Origin: Myxococcales bacterium | Lineage (GTDB): Bacteria > Myxococcota_A > UBA9160 > UBA4427 | Reading direction: 5' to 3' | Assembly (NCBI GenBank): GCA_014240165.1 | Contig: JAAZXM010000001.1 | Span: 1 to 64,000, forward strand | Length of the DNA: 64,000 bases | Part shown: in pieces, positions 1 to 8,671 of the stretch | Layout: each line of letters starts with the position of its first letter | Numbering within the stretch: position 1 is the first letter of the stretch | The notes under the pieces: model-generated | What the model was told of the DNA's origin: nothing | The model's input: the letters and a program-made list of their open reading frames with translations, nothing else | Database searches by the model: none | Position numbers and translations under genes: made by a program

Positions 1-27
1 CCGTACGATCGGTCCACGGCTTCGGGT

Positions 28-1287
28 TCATGCGGGCTCCGTCGAAGTCGCTGTCCGGCCCTTGCCCGACGCCACTTCACGCGAGAGCCGGGTGAAGTCC
101 GCACCGGTGGGGTCCTGGAAAAGCCGCAGGCCGAATTCCGGCACCATGGCGAAGATGTGATCGAAAATGTCGGATTGGATCCCCTCGTAGCGTGTCCAAT
201 CCTGGTCGTTGCTGAAGCAATAGATCTCGATGGGAAGCCCGCTGGCGGAGGGAGCCAACTGGCGAACGATCAACGTATACCCGGCTTCGTGAATCTTCGG
301 GTGGGCCTTGAGGTAGGCGACCACGTAGGCGCGAAAGGTTCCGACATTGGTGAGTCGCCGGATGTCGGCGTTGATCTCGGGGTTGCGGCTCCCCTCGGCG
401 TTGTGCTCGGCGATGTCCGCCGATTTCTCGGCGAGATAGGTGTGCAAGAGCGCCCATCGCTCCAGGCGACCCACCTCGCCTTCGTTCAGAAAGCGAATGC
501 TGTTCAGATCAAGATTGAGGGCCCGCTTGATCCTGCGTCCCCCCGAGTCCGACATCCCGCGCCAGTTCTTGAACGATTCGCCGATGAATTTGTAGGTGGG
601 AACCGTGGAAATCGTCTTATCCCAGTTCTGCACCTTCACGGTATGCAGGGCCACGTCGATCACGTCGCCGTCGACGCCGGCCTGGGGCATCTCGATCCAA
701 TCCCCCAGCTGGATCATGTCGTTGCTGGCGATCTGGACGCTCGCCACCAGGGAGAGGATCGTGTCCTTGAAGACCAGCAGCAGAACCGCGGCCAGGGCGC
801 CGATACCCGAAACGAAGATCCAGGGCGATTTATCAAGCAGGGTGGCGACGATGGCCAGGGCCGCCATCGCGTAGATCACGATATTGACCACCTGCAAATA
901 GCCCTTGATCGGGCGTTGGCGGTATTTCTCGGTCTGGGAGTAGATGATGTTGAGAGCGTTCAGCGCGGACGAAGCCGCCAGGGCCGTCGCCAGCACCACC
1001 CCCGACACCGCCAGCCGGCGCACCAGGGAATCCACGTCGTCGTCGAGGTTCGGAATCACCTCCACGCCGAAATAGATCGTGAGGGCCGGGGCGATATTGG
1101 CGAGCTTTCTGAAAACTCGGGCGCTGGCGAAAGCGTCGTCCCAGGTATTGCTGCTACGGGCTGCCGCCCGGCGCATCGCGGCCACCAGAATCCAATTCGT
1201 GATGGCGTAGACGACCCAACTGACGACGCCCAGCCCGACCAGATAGGCGGCGGTTCTCGCAGGCTCGCTGCTCAACCATTCGGCCAT
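28..1287 (-). CDS. MscS-family mechanosensitive ion channel (YbdG-like)
   Basis: Inner-membrane channel predicted to open under membrane tension and release solutes on osmotic downshock. The 419-residue protein has several N-terminal membrane segments and then the MscS pore and beta-domain region: 'GIGALAAVLLLVFKDTI' is the pore-lining helix and 'IQLGDWIEMPQAGVDGDVID' is the typical start of the cytoplasmic beta domain. The size and the long C-terminal region fit the YbdG (miniconductance) branch better than small MscS. I chose the ATG at 1287 because GGAGGAGG lies 8-9 bases upstream; an in-frame GTG at 1311 would put that ribosome site inside the gene. It is transcribed away from uvrA. Family is confident; the exact subfamily is inference. 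Confidence 0.88.
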   Translation of the reverse strand: MAEWLSSEPARTAAYLVGLGVVSWVVYAITNWILVAAMRRAAARSSNTWDDAFASARVFRKLANIAPALTIYFGVEVIPNLDDDVDSLVRRLAVSGVVLATALAASSALNALNIIYSQTEKYRQRPIKGYLQVVNIVIYAMAALAIVATLLDKSPWIFVSGIGALAAVLLLVFKDTILSLVASVQIASNDMIQLGDWIEMPQAGVDGDVIDVALHTVKVQNWDKTISTVPTYKFIGESFKNWRGMSDSGGRRIKRALNLDLNSIRFLNEGEVGRLERWALLHTYLAEKSADIAEHNAEGSRNPEINADIRRLTNVGTFRAYVVAYLKAHPKIHEAGYTLIVRQLAPSASGLPIEIYCFSNDQDWTRYEGIQSDIFDHIFAMVPEFGLRLFQDPTGADFTRLSREVASGKGRTATSTEPA

Positions 1288-1528
1288 GCCCGCTTTCCTC
1301 CTCCACTTCACGCGCGTCCGGGAGGCGCGCGGGGACTCGCGCGAGAGCTTATCCGATCCTTGCCCGGCTGCCTGCTTGGGCGTCGGGTTGGGCGACTGCT
1401 TGGGCGACGCTGCCCGGCAGGCCCGTGCCCGCGGCCGCTAGGCGCGACTCGGGCGCCGGGTTATGCTCATGGGCTCATCGCCGCGCCCCTGGTTGCGGTA
1501 GCCCCTCGCATAAAAGTGCAGAAAGTTC

Positions 1529-4468
1529 ATGGAACTCGACCATATCCACATCAAGGGCGCCCGGGAGCACAACCTCAAGAACGTCACTGTCCGCATCCCG
1601 AAGAAAAAACTCGTGGTGATGACCGGCGTATCCGGTTCGGGCAAATCATCCCTCGCCTTCGACACCCTCTATGCCGAGGGGCAACGCCGTTACGTGGAGT
1701 CGCTGTCCGCCTATGCGCGGCAATTTCTCGGCCAGATGGAAAAGCCGCGCTACGAAACCATTCGCGGCCTCTCCCCCACGATCTCCATCGAGCAGAAGAC
1801 CACGGGCAACAACCCGCGCTCGACGGTGGGCACCATCACGGAGATCTCCGACTATCTGCGGGTTCTCTATGCCCGGGTGGGGGTGCAGCACTGCCATCAA
1901 TGCGGCGCCCGGGTTGCGGGCCAGAGTGCCGAGCAGATCGCCCGGGAAATTCTCTCGGCACCCGTCGGCAGCCGGCTCAGCCTGCTCGCCCCCCTGCTGG
2001 TCAACCGCAAGGGCGAGTTTCGCGAACTCCTCGCCGAGGCACGCCGGGCGGGCTGGACCCGCCTGCGCGTGGACGGCGAGGTGGTAGAAAGCGAAGAGGT
2101 CGAGAGCCTCGACAAGCGGCGCAAACACACGGTGGAAGCCGTCATCGACCGCATCGTCACGGGCCCTCGCGTCCGCGGGCGGGTCACCGATTCGGTGGAG
2201 ACCGCGCTGCGAATCGGCGAAGGCACCCTCATCGTTCACGACGGCAAGCGCGACCGCACCTTCACCGAAAGCGCGGCGTGCTCGCGCTGCCGAATTTCGT
2301 TCCCGGAACTCACCCCCCAGGCCTTTTCATTCAACTCGCCCCAGGGCATGTGTGACGATTGCAACGGGCTGGGGACGCGCTTCGAATTCGACCGCGACCT
2401 CGTGGTGCCAGACGAAACCCTGAGCATCGAGGAGGGCGCCGTCCGACCCTGGGGCGAGAAGACATCCGAGAAAACCGGCTGGGGGGCCAACTACCGGCGC
2501 CAGTTGATGGAGCAACTCGGGATCAATGCCGATCGGCCCTGGCATAAGCTGCCCCAGAAAAAACGCGACATCCTGCTCCACGGGACCGATACCCGGAAAT
2601 TCAAGATCGCCTGGGAGAACCGCTCGGGCAAAGGCCATTTCGACGTCACCTGGGAGGGCGTACTTCCCCGGCTGCTACGCCGCTTCAAGGAAACCCGCAG
2701 CGAGGGCATGAAGCGCTGGTACAGTCAATTCATCGCCAACACACGCTGCACCACCTGCGATGGTCAGCGCCTGCGCGCGGAAAGCGCGGCCGTGCGCATG
2801 GGCGGCCGGAGCATCGTCGAGGTCTCGGCGCTCACCGTCACCGAGACCCACGCCTTCTTCGGCGAGCTTGCACTCCAGGGCGCAGACCGCGAGATCGCCG
2901 CAGAAGTTCTGAAGGAGATCCGCGGCCGGCTCAGCTTTCTCGAAGCCGTGGGTCTTGGCTACCTCTCTCTGGACCGCGCGGGGCCGAGCCTGTCGGGAGG
3001 CGAGTCCCAACGCATTCGGCTGGCGAGCCAGGTGGGCTCGGAACTCACCGGCGTGATCTATATCCTCGACGAACCCTCGATTGGCTTGCATCAGCGCGAC
3101 AACCGGCGCCTGCTCGACACCCTGATCCGAATGCGCGACGTGGGCAATACCGTCGTGGTAGTGGAGCACGACGAGGAGACGATTCGCAGCGCCGACCACG
3201 TGCTCGATTTCGGTCCGGCGGCGGGTGTGCTGGGCGGCGAAATCATCCATGCGGGTACGCCCAAGAGCCTGGAGCGCAATCGCAAATCTCTCACCGGCGC
3301 CTACCTCTCGGGTCGACGAAAGATCGAAGTGCCCGCCGAGCGCCGCACCGCGACCGGGGCGATCAAGATTCTCGGCGCCCGGGAGAACAACCTGCGCGAT
3401 GTAGACGTGGAAATTCCCCTGGGCGTGATGACCGCCATCACGGGGGTTTCCGGCGCGGGCAAATCCTCCCTGGTCAACGCCATCCTCTACCCCGCCCTGG
3501 CGCGCAAACTCCACGCCTCCACCCGCCGGGTGGGCGCCCATCGCCGCATCTCCGGGCTCGGCAGCCTCGACAAGGTGATCGATATCGACCAGCGACCCAT
3601 CGGCCGCACGCCGCGCAGCAACCCCGTCACCTACATCAAGGTCTTCGACGAGATTCGCCGCTTCTTTTCCCAACTGCCCGAATCCCGGATCAATGGCTAC
3701 AAACCCGGCCGCTTCTCATTCAATCTCAAAGGCGGGCGCTGCGAGAGCTGCGAGGGCGATGGCGTCCGCAAGATCGAGATGCATTTCCTGGCCGATGTCT
3801 TCGTGCGCTGCGAGGAGTGCCAGGGAAAGCGCTTCAACGAGGCCACGCTCCGGGTCCGCTACAAGGGGCTTTCGATTGCCGACGTGCTCGCCCTCACCGT
3901 GCGCGAAGCCCTGGAGGTTTTCGCCCATCACCCGAAAGTTGCCGGCCCGCTTTCCATGCTCGAGCGCGTGGGCCTGGACTACGTCCATTTGGGCCAGCCC
4001 TCCCCCACGCTCTCCGGCGGCGAAGCCCAGCGCATCAAACTGGCCCGGGAATTGTCGAAGCGCGCCACCGGCCGCACCCTCTACATCCTGGACGAGCCCA
4101 CCACCGGGCTCCACTTCGAGGATGTCCGCAAATTGCTCGAAGTCCTCAATCAACTGGTGGATACGGGCAACTCGGTGTTGGTCATCGAGCACAATCTCGA
4201 CGTGATCAAGACCTCCGATTGGATCATCGACCTGGGGCCGGATGGCGGACCCGGGGGCGGCGAGATCATCGCCGAGGGAACCCCCGAGGATATTCGGCGC
4301 CAGCGCGCGTCCCCCACCGGTCGCTACCTCGCCGGCTTGCTGGGCCCGCAGAAACGTCGCGCTGCCGCGCGAGGCGGCGCGCAAAAAAAGAAGAAGAAGG
4401 CCGCGGCCAGCAAGCGGCCGAAGAAGAAGGCCGCGCGCAAGGCCGCATCGAAAAAGGCCCGCCGCTAA
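1529..4468 (+). CDS. uvrA: UvrABC excinuclease subunit A
   Basis: Damage-recognition ATPase of nucleotide excision repair; it dimerises, loads UvrB on damaged DNA and leaves. Two ABC cassettes are visible: Walker A 'GVSGSGKSS' (residues 33-41) and 'GVSGAGKSS' (near 640), signatures '[12 protein letters not shown]' and '[12 protein letters not shown]', and Walker B 'LDEPSIGLH' and 'LDEPTTGLH'. Zinc-binding CxxC pairs are present (CHQCG; CSRC...CDDC; CESC...CEEC). At 979 residues it is about 35-40 longer than usual because of a C-terminal tail of Lys, Ala and Arg. A TATGCT hexamer at 1462-1467 could be a -10 element. It converges on the damaged hydrolase gene, only 7 bases separating the two stops. 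Confidence 0.97.
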   Translation: MELDHIHIKGAREHNLKNVTVRIPKKKLVVMTGVSGSGKSSLAFDTLYAEGQRRYVESLSAYARQFLGQMEKPRYETIRGLSPTISIEQKTTGNNPRSTVGTITEISDYLRVLYARVGVQHCHQCGARVAGQSAEQIAREILSAPVGSRLSLLAPLLVNRKGEFRELLAEARRAGWTRLRVDGEVVESEEVESLDKRRKHTVEAVIDRIVTGPRVRGRVTDSVETALRIGEGTLIVHDGKRDRTFTESAACSRCRISFPELTPQAFSFNSPQGMCDDCNGLGTRFEFDRDLVVPDETLSIEEGAVRPWGEKTSEKTGWGANYRRQLMEQLGINADRPWHKLPQKKRDILLHGTDTRKFKIAWENRSGKGHFDVTWEGVLPRLLRRFKETRSEGMKRWYSQFIANTRCTTCDGQRLRAESAAVRMGGRSIVEVSALTVTETHAFFGELALQGADREIAAEVLKEIRGRLSFLEAVGLGYLSLDRAGPSLSGGESQRIRLASQVGSELTGVIYILDEPSIGLHQRDNRRLLDTLIRMRDVGNTVVVVEHDEETIRSADHVLDFGPAAGVLGGEIIHAGTPKSLERNRKSLTGAYLSGRRKIEVPAERRTATGAIKILGARENNLRDVDVEIPLGVMTAITGVSGAGKSSLVNAILYPALARKLHASTRRVGAHRRISGLGSLDKVIDIDQRPIGRTPRSNPVTYIKVFDEIRRFFSQLPESRINGYKPGRFSFNLKGGRCESCEGDGVRKIEMHFLADVFVRCEECQGKRFNEATLRVRYKGLSIADVLALTVREALEVFAHHPKVAGPLSMLERVGLDYVHLGQPSPTLSGGEAQRIKLARELSKRATGRTLYILDEPTTGLHFEDVRKLLEVLNQLVDTGNSVLVIEHNLDVIKTSDWIIDLGPDGGPGGGEIIAEGTPEDIRRQRASPTGRYLAGLLGPQKRRAAARGGAQKKKKKAAASKRPKKKAARKAASKKARR

Positions 4469-4595
4469 GGGCGCATCACGAAGCCTCGGGCGTCGCCGCG
4501 GCCCACTCGAGGATCGACCCGTTGAGCTCCCGGGGATACGCGTGGGAGAGGTCGCCGATTTCGATGAGTTCGACCTCGGCCCCCGCTTCCTCGAG

Positions 4596-4632
4596 TGCAC
4601 CCGCCCCGCCTGCCCGGCCTACGCCAGAGCGC
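4596..4632. repeat. 37-bp inverted repeat, distal copy (breaks the hydrolase)
   Basis: Perfect reverse complement of 5442-5478. In the hydrolase reading direction it begins with GCGCTCTGGCGTAG and ends GGGTGCA. It sits between 'IHGAL' and the 'ALEEAG' remnant, where the family normally has about a dozen residues including the Asp-Trp that follows GAL. It supplies the premature TAG. Judged the derived copy because here it destroys the frame. Confidence 0.93.
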
Positions 4633-5441
4633 CGTGGATCCAACGAATCCGCACCCCGGAAGCCCGTTCGAGATTCCCCTTGGCAAGATTCCCGGGGTGG
4701 AGCACCGCGGCCACTGGCGCCAGCGCGGTGAACGCGGATGCCTCGGCCAGGCCGTGGAGCAGCGAATAGGTGCCCCCATCGGAGAGTCCCGTGAGCAAGC
4801 GGCAGCGTGGGTCAACGTTCCACCGGTCCTCCACGTAATCCAGCATGGAGCCCAGCGCCGGACCATCGAGATCGCGGCCCATCAATGACCAGGTGGTCTC
4901 GCGAGAAGTCGGCGCCAGCAGCAGCCAACCCCGGGTGCGCGCCTCCCGCAGCCAGGTCCAAAGAAAATCTCCGCCGTGCCCAAAGCCCCCATGAAGCGCG
5001 ACCACCAGGGGCCACGCCCGGCTCTCGTCGTAGTCCTCGGGCACGTAAAAGCTGAACCCCCCACGCGCTTCGGGATCGTTGCTGGCATTGAAAATCCCGG
5101 TCCGACCCGGCGCTGGGGACAGGGAGCTCAACGCCTGGCGGCGCGCTTCGGCGCCGGGCTCGAGAAAAAAACGGCCAAAGGCCGGCGCCACCGGGCAAAG
5201 CGGGTAAAGGGCCGCCTGGGCACGACAATGCGCACGCATCGCCTGCATCAAGCTGGCCACACCCGCATCCAGGCCCTGGGCTTCCGCCTCGACCTCGGCT
5301 TCCCCAAGGAAGAGTTCCGCCGCTCGGAGTGCATGGCCCGCCGCTTTCAGCAGCGCTGCTGCGACGGGCTCGCGTTCGGCCGAATAGGTTTGCGCCGATG
5401 CCCGGCTCAGCGCTTCGGCCAATCGATCCCGGGCCGGAGCC

Positions 5442-5478
5442 GCGCTCTGGCGTAGGCCGGGCAGGCGGGGCGGGTGCA
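5442..5478. repeat. 37-bp inverted repeat, proximal copy (in-frame)
   Basis: Perfect partner of 4596-4632 in opposite orientation, with 809 bases between the copies. Here it is read in frame as 'HPPRLPGLRQSA' inside the hydrolase N-terminal region and looks like ordinary coding sequence, so it is taken as the source copy. Confidence 0.93.
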
Positions 5479-5752
5479 ACTCGCGCTGGATCTTCTCGAA
5501 AACCACCAGCATCCCGAGTAAGGCGGGGCCCAAATGCCCTACGGCTTCCAGAAAGGGGCCATCGCGCCCAGCACGCTCGTGATCCGTCACCCGGGAACGC
5601 TAACCCAAAGCACCCAAGCGGACCGAGTCGTATCTCTTTCGCTGGATGGCTGCCTCAGGCTTGTGGGGTATGCTCTGCGCCCATTAACGACCCCAATCCT
5701 CTTCTTCCTCGACCGGACCCTCAGGTACCGAGCGAGCCCGAAAGGAACCGCG

Positions 5753-6475
5753 ATGAAATCCTGCATCCGAGCCGAAGCGATCGCACGAAGGATCGGCCTC
5801 ACGCTCGCCGCCTGCCTGCTCCTGGCCACATTCGTGACCGGCGAAGCGCTGGCCAAGGCCCCCAAGACCGAAGACGAGAAGACCCTTTATTTCATCGGCA
5901 TAGTGATCAGCAGTCAGCCCCCCTTCTCGACGCTCAAGCCCGAAGAAATCAACATGGTTGCCCAGGGGCTGAAGGATTCCCTGGCGGGTGAAACCATCGA
6001 GATCGACGCCACCGAATATGGCCAGAAGGTCCAAACCTTCGTCCAGACGCGGATGGAAGAGCAGATCGCCACGCAGAAGGCGGCCGGAGAAGCCTACCTG
6101 GCCAAGATGGCGGCCGCGGACGGAGCGAAGAAGACCGAATCGGGCTTGATCTACATTGAGAACGACGCGGGCGAAGGCGATTCCCCCAACCCCACCGACA
6201 CCGTGAAGGTTCACTATCACGGCACCCTCTCGGACGGCACGGTCTTCGACAGCTCGGTGGAACGCGGGCAGCCCGCCGAGTTCCCCCTGAACCGGGTCAT
6301 CCCCTGCTGGACCGAGGGCGTAGCCATGATGAAACCCGGCGGCAAAGCGCAACTCATCTGCCCCGCAGACATCGCGTATGGGGATCGCGGCGCACCGCCC
6401 ACGATTCCCGGTGGCGCCACCCTGACCTTCGAAGTGGAATTGCTGGAGGTCATGCCCGCCCCCGCCACCCCCTAA
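5753..6475 (+). CDS. FKBP-type peptidyl-prolyl cis-trans isomerase, exported
   Basis: Periplasmic proline isomerase/chaperone of the FkpA/Mip type. The 240-residue protein starts with a signal peptide ('LTLAACLLLATFVTGEALA'), then a helical N-terminal dimerisation-like region, then the FKBP domain from about residue 125: 'VKVHYHGTLSDGTVFDSS', 'FPLNRVIPCWTEGV', 'IAYGDRGAPPTIPGGATLTF'. The conserved Tyr, Phe-Asp, Trp and Ile-Pro positions of the active site are present. The ATG at 5753 has AAGGA 6-7 bases upstream. A TATGCT at 5669-5674 may be a -10 box. It is divergent from the damaged hydrolase and convergent with mazG, and forms its own transcription unit. Confidence 0.94.
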   Translation: MKSCIRAEAIARRIGLTLAACLLLATFVTGEALAKAPKTEDEKTLYFIGIVISSQPPFSTLKPEEINMVAQGLKDSLAGETIEIDATEYGQKVQTFVQTRMEEQIATQKAAGEAYLAKMAAADGAKKTESGLIYIENDAGEGDSPNPTDTVKVHYHGTLSDGTVFDSSVERGQPAEFPLNRVIPCWTEGVAMMKPGGKAQLICPADIAYGDRGAPPTIPGGATLTFEVELLEVMPAPATP

Positions 6476-6485
6476 CCGGGGTGAT

Positions 6486-7196
6486 TCATTCTTCGGCTTC
6501 CGCCGGGGCCGGGCCCATGCGCGCCTCGAAGCGCGCGTTGGCATCGCGCAGCGCCTTCTCTGGGTCAGCCCCGAGCTGGCGGGCCAAGGCGACGCTGGCG
6601 AAGAGCAACTCGCCCAGGGCCTCGGCGGTTTCCGGACCGGGCTCCAGGGGCAATGCTTCCAGCCGGCGGGCGACCGCCGCCCGCGCATCCCCGGGCGAAG
6701 GGGTTGCCTCGTCCGCGGCACCCTCGGCCCGCGCCAGGAGTTTGGCGGCCCGCATCAACCCGGGCAGAGCCGCGGGCACCCCGGCAAAGGGGTCCGGGGA
6801 TTCTCGGCGCCGGGCGGCCCGAGCTTCTCGCTCCCGCGCCTTCTCGGCTTCCCAGGTCTGCCGCACTTCGTCGGGAGAACGCGCCGAGCCGTCCCCGAAA
6901 ACATGGGGGTGCCGGCGCACGAGTTTTTCCGCGATCCCCGTCGCCACCTGCTCGAAATCGAAGTGGCCGGCCTCGGACGCCATCTGGGCGTGATAGACCA
7001 CCTGGAGAAGCAGATCGCCCAATTCGCCCTGGAGGTCTTCCATGTCGCCGCGACGAATGGCGTCGTCGACCTCGTAGGCTTCTTCGAGGGTGTAGGGCGC
7101 GATGCTGGCAAAATCCTGCTCGAGGTCCCAGGGACAGCCCCGTTCGGGATCGCGCAACCTCGCCATGATCCCAAGCAATTTCTCGATGGCGCTCAC
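6486..7196 (-). CDS. mazG: nucleoside triphosphate pyrophosphohydrolase MazG
   Basis: Hydrolyses (d)NTPs to NMP and pyrophosphate; a house-cleaning or stringent-response-modulating enzyme. The 236-residue protein begins 'VSAIEKLLGIMARLRDPERG' and has 'CPWDLEQDFASIAPYTLEEA' and 'ELGDLLLQVVYHAQMA', the MazG helices with the ExxE..ExxD metal-binding pattern. A second, degenerate MazG-like half follows. It is slightly shorter than the E. coli enzyme (about 263). Start taken at GTG 7196, where family similarity begins; the frame is open further upstream but that sequence looks non-coding. It is divergent from yhbY. Confidence 0.93.
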   Translation of the reverse strand: MSAIEKLLGIMARLRDPERGCPWDLEQDFASIAPYTLEEAYEVDDAIRRGDMEDLQGELGDLLLQVVYHAQMASEAGHFDFEQVATGIAEKLVRRHPHVFGDGSARSPDEVRQTWEAEKAREREARAARRRESPDPFAGVPAALPGLMRAAKLLARAEGAADEATPSPGDARAAVARRLEALPLEPGPETAEALGELLFASVALARQLGADPEKALRDANARFEARMGPAPAEAEE

Positions 7197-7328
7197 AACA
7201 CCCCGGTCCGCGCGGAGGACTGGGCCCGGACGCCGAAGGCGGGTAGCATGACTGGCTTCCGCATTCCGACCCTTCCCTGCCCCCGAGCACGCCCAGGCCA
7301 CCCGGCGGGCGATGAGGAAACACGCGCC

Positions 7329-7652
7329 ATGGTAGCAAGCCAGAACGAAACCCCCGCCGGCCTCACCGGTCGCCAACGCCGGCACCTGCGCGGCCTGGCG
7401 AATCCGCGCAAGCCCCTGGTCCACGTCGGCGAAGCCGGCGTCTCCGAGGCGGTGATCCGCGCCCTGGACAGCGCACTCGAGGGGCACGAACTCGTCAAGG
7501 TCAAACTCCAGCAACCCGAGGACAAGAAAGCGGATGCTGCCCTACTCGCCGAGAAAAGCGGAGCCGAACTCTGCGGCCTGGTGGGGCATACGGTGATCCT
7601 CTACCGAAGGCGCCAGGAAGACCCGCGCATCGAACTCCCGAGCCTCGCTTAG
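7329..7652 (+). CDS. yhbY: YhbY/CRS1 family RNA-binding protein
   Basis: Small (107-residue) CRM-domain protein that binds pre-50S ribosomal RNA and helps large-subunit assembly. The CRM signature is visible: 'LTGRQRRHLRGLANPRKPLV', 'VGEAGVSEAVI' and 'ALEGHELVKVKL', then 'LCGLVGHTVILYRR', where the GxxG-like loop and terminal 'VILYR' are diagnostic. The ATG at 7329 has AGGAAA about 10 bases upstream. It stands alone between the divergent mazG and the convergent aldolase-like gene. Confidence 0.93.
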   Translation: MVASQNETPAGLTGRQRRHLRGLANPRKPLVHVGEAGVSEAVIRALDSALEGHELVKVKLQQPEDKKADAALLAEKSGAELCGLVGHTVILYRRRQEDPRIELPSLA

Positions 7653-7679
7653 GCCAGGGCGCCCGCCCGGGGCTCGCGG

Positions 7680-8666
7680 CTACCAGCCGCGCAGGTCCAC
7701 GGGCCATTCGTCCACCACCCGCTCTCCCTCGATCACGTGGAAACGCGCGTGGTAGGCGACCGTGGGGTCTACATGGGCGGGCACCACGCGAATGCGGTCG
7801 CCCACCTTCACGGGCGCTTCCGGGGCGAAGGTCAGGTGCTCGTCGGAGCAGAACCAAATCCGGGCGCCGTCGACATGGGGGTTGCCATGGTCCATCCCCA
7901 GGGCCTTGAGCCCGCAATCCGCCACCGCGAAGCCGTCGCCCACGGAGATCACCGTGGCCAGGACCCAGAAGGCCTGGACGAAGGGCAACCCCAACTTCGC
8001 GTAGGCGGTATCCATCAGAACGTAGGATCCCGCCTGGATCTCACTCGCGTAGACATTGCAATCGAAGGTGCCCGTACCGCCGGCGGAGATGATCTCACCC
8101 CCGACCTGTTCGTGGGCCTCGCGGAGCAGCGCCATACTCGCCGTACAAGCGGCCTCGCGCTCGCCCCTCTCCTCGACGCCCATGATATGGCCCTCGTAGC
8201 CCATCACGCCGCGAACGCCGAGCCCCTGGCGACGCGCCAGGTCCGCCAAGGCCCCCGCCGCCTCGGGCTTACACCCGCAGCGCGGCAGGCCCACGTTGAC
8301 GTCGATCAGAACCTCCTTCACCCCGCCCCGAGCCGCCGCCTCCACCGTGGTTTCGGAATCCACAGCCAACGTGATCCGGGCATCCAGGGCGCCAAGGCGA
8401 CTCGCATCGACGACCTCGTTGGCGAGCAGCAAATCCTCGCCCAGCCCTGCCGCCGCCATGCCCTCCATCTCGCGCACCGTCGCGCAGCAGAAAAGCGCGT
8501 GGCCTGCGTCGCGTTGACGCGCGGCGATGGCGGTGCATTTATGGGCCTTGACGTGCGGACGAAGGCGCGGCCCGGGCAGCGCCGCGTGCATGGCGCCGAT
8601 ATTGGCGTCCAGCGCTTCCGGATCCAGGAGCAGCGCGGGCGTCTGCAAATAATGCAGGGTGGTCAT
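7680..8666 (-). CDS. D-threonine aldolase-like PLP enzyme (alanine racemase N-terminal fold)
   Basis: Fold-type III PLP enzyme of the D-threonine aldolase/D-serine dehydratase (DSD1) family, which acts on D-beta-hydroxy amino acids. Visible: 'TPALLLDPEALDANI' at the N-terminus, the PLP lysine region 'LRPHVKAHKCTAIA', 'HIMGVEE' and 'SAGGTGTF', and in the C-terminal beta domain 'CSDEHLTF' and 'VVPAHVDPTVAYH', the metal-binding His/Asp site of this family. 328 residues, normal for the family. The start at 8666 follows 5 bases after the amidase stop, so the two are probably co-transcribed and may both act on amino-acid derivatives. The exact substrate cannot be told from sequence. Confidence 0.88.
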   Translation of the reverse strand: MTTLHYLQTPALLLDPEALDANIGAMHAALPGPRLRPHVKAHKCTAIAARQRDAGHALFCCATVREMEGMAAAGLGEDLLLANEVVDASRLGALDARITLAVDSETTVEAAARGGVKEVLIDVNVGLPRCGCKPEAAGALADLARRQGLGVRGVMGYEGHIMGVEERGEREAACTASMALLREAHEQVGGEIISAGGTGTFDCNVYASEIQAGSYVLMDTAYAKLGLPFVQAFWVLATVISVGDGFAVADCGLKALGMDHGNPHVDGARIWFCSDEHLTFAPEAPVKVGDRIRVVPAHVDPTVAYHARFHVIEGERVVDEWPVDLRGW

Positions 8667-8671
8667 GCGCT

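Larger units (their letters stand above)
4476..5590 (-). pseudogene. alpha/beta hydrolase (phospholipase/carboxylesterase type), broken near its 3' end
   Basis: The GTG-initiated reading frame runs from 5590 to a TAG at 4619-4621 (323 codons). It shows an alpha/beta-hydrolase core: oxyanion 'VVALHGGFGHGG' and nucleophile elbow 'LTGLSDGGT'. It stops just after 'IRWIHGAL', before the catalytic His. The missing end is still present in another frame downstream: 'ALEEAGAEVELIEIGDLSHA' followed by 'YPREL' and a stop at 4476-4478, with His in 'LSHAYP'. The break coincides exactly with a 37-bp segment (4596-4632) that is a perfect inverted copy of 5442-5478, inside the same gene's N-terminal coding part. 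The copy brings in the TAG and shifts the frame. The protein is probably inactive unless this is an assembly error. No clear ribosome site is seen at the start. Confidence 0.8.

Noticed and set aside
157-2355. A 732-codon open frame on the plus strand over the MscS and uvrA genes
   Set aside because: It is antisense to the MscS-type gene and out of frame with uvrA, and its composition is Arg/Gly/Pro-rich as expected for a shadow frame.
4596-5478. Invertible DNA segment for phase variation
   Set aside because: In the present orientation the segment is coding in continuity with the gene start; inversion would place antisense sequence after the start. No recombinase gene is nearby.
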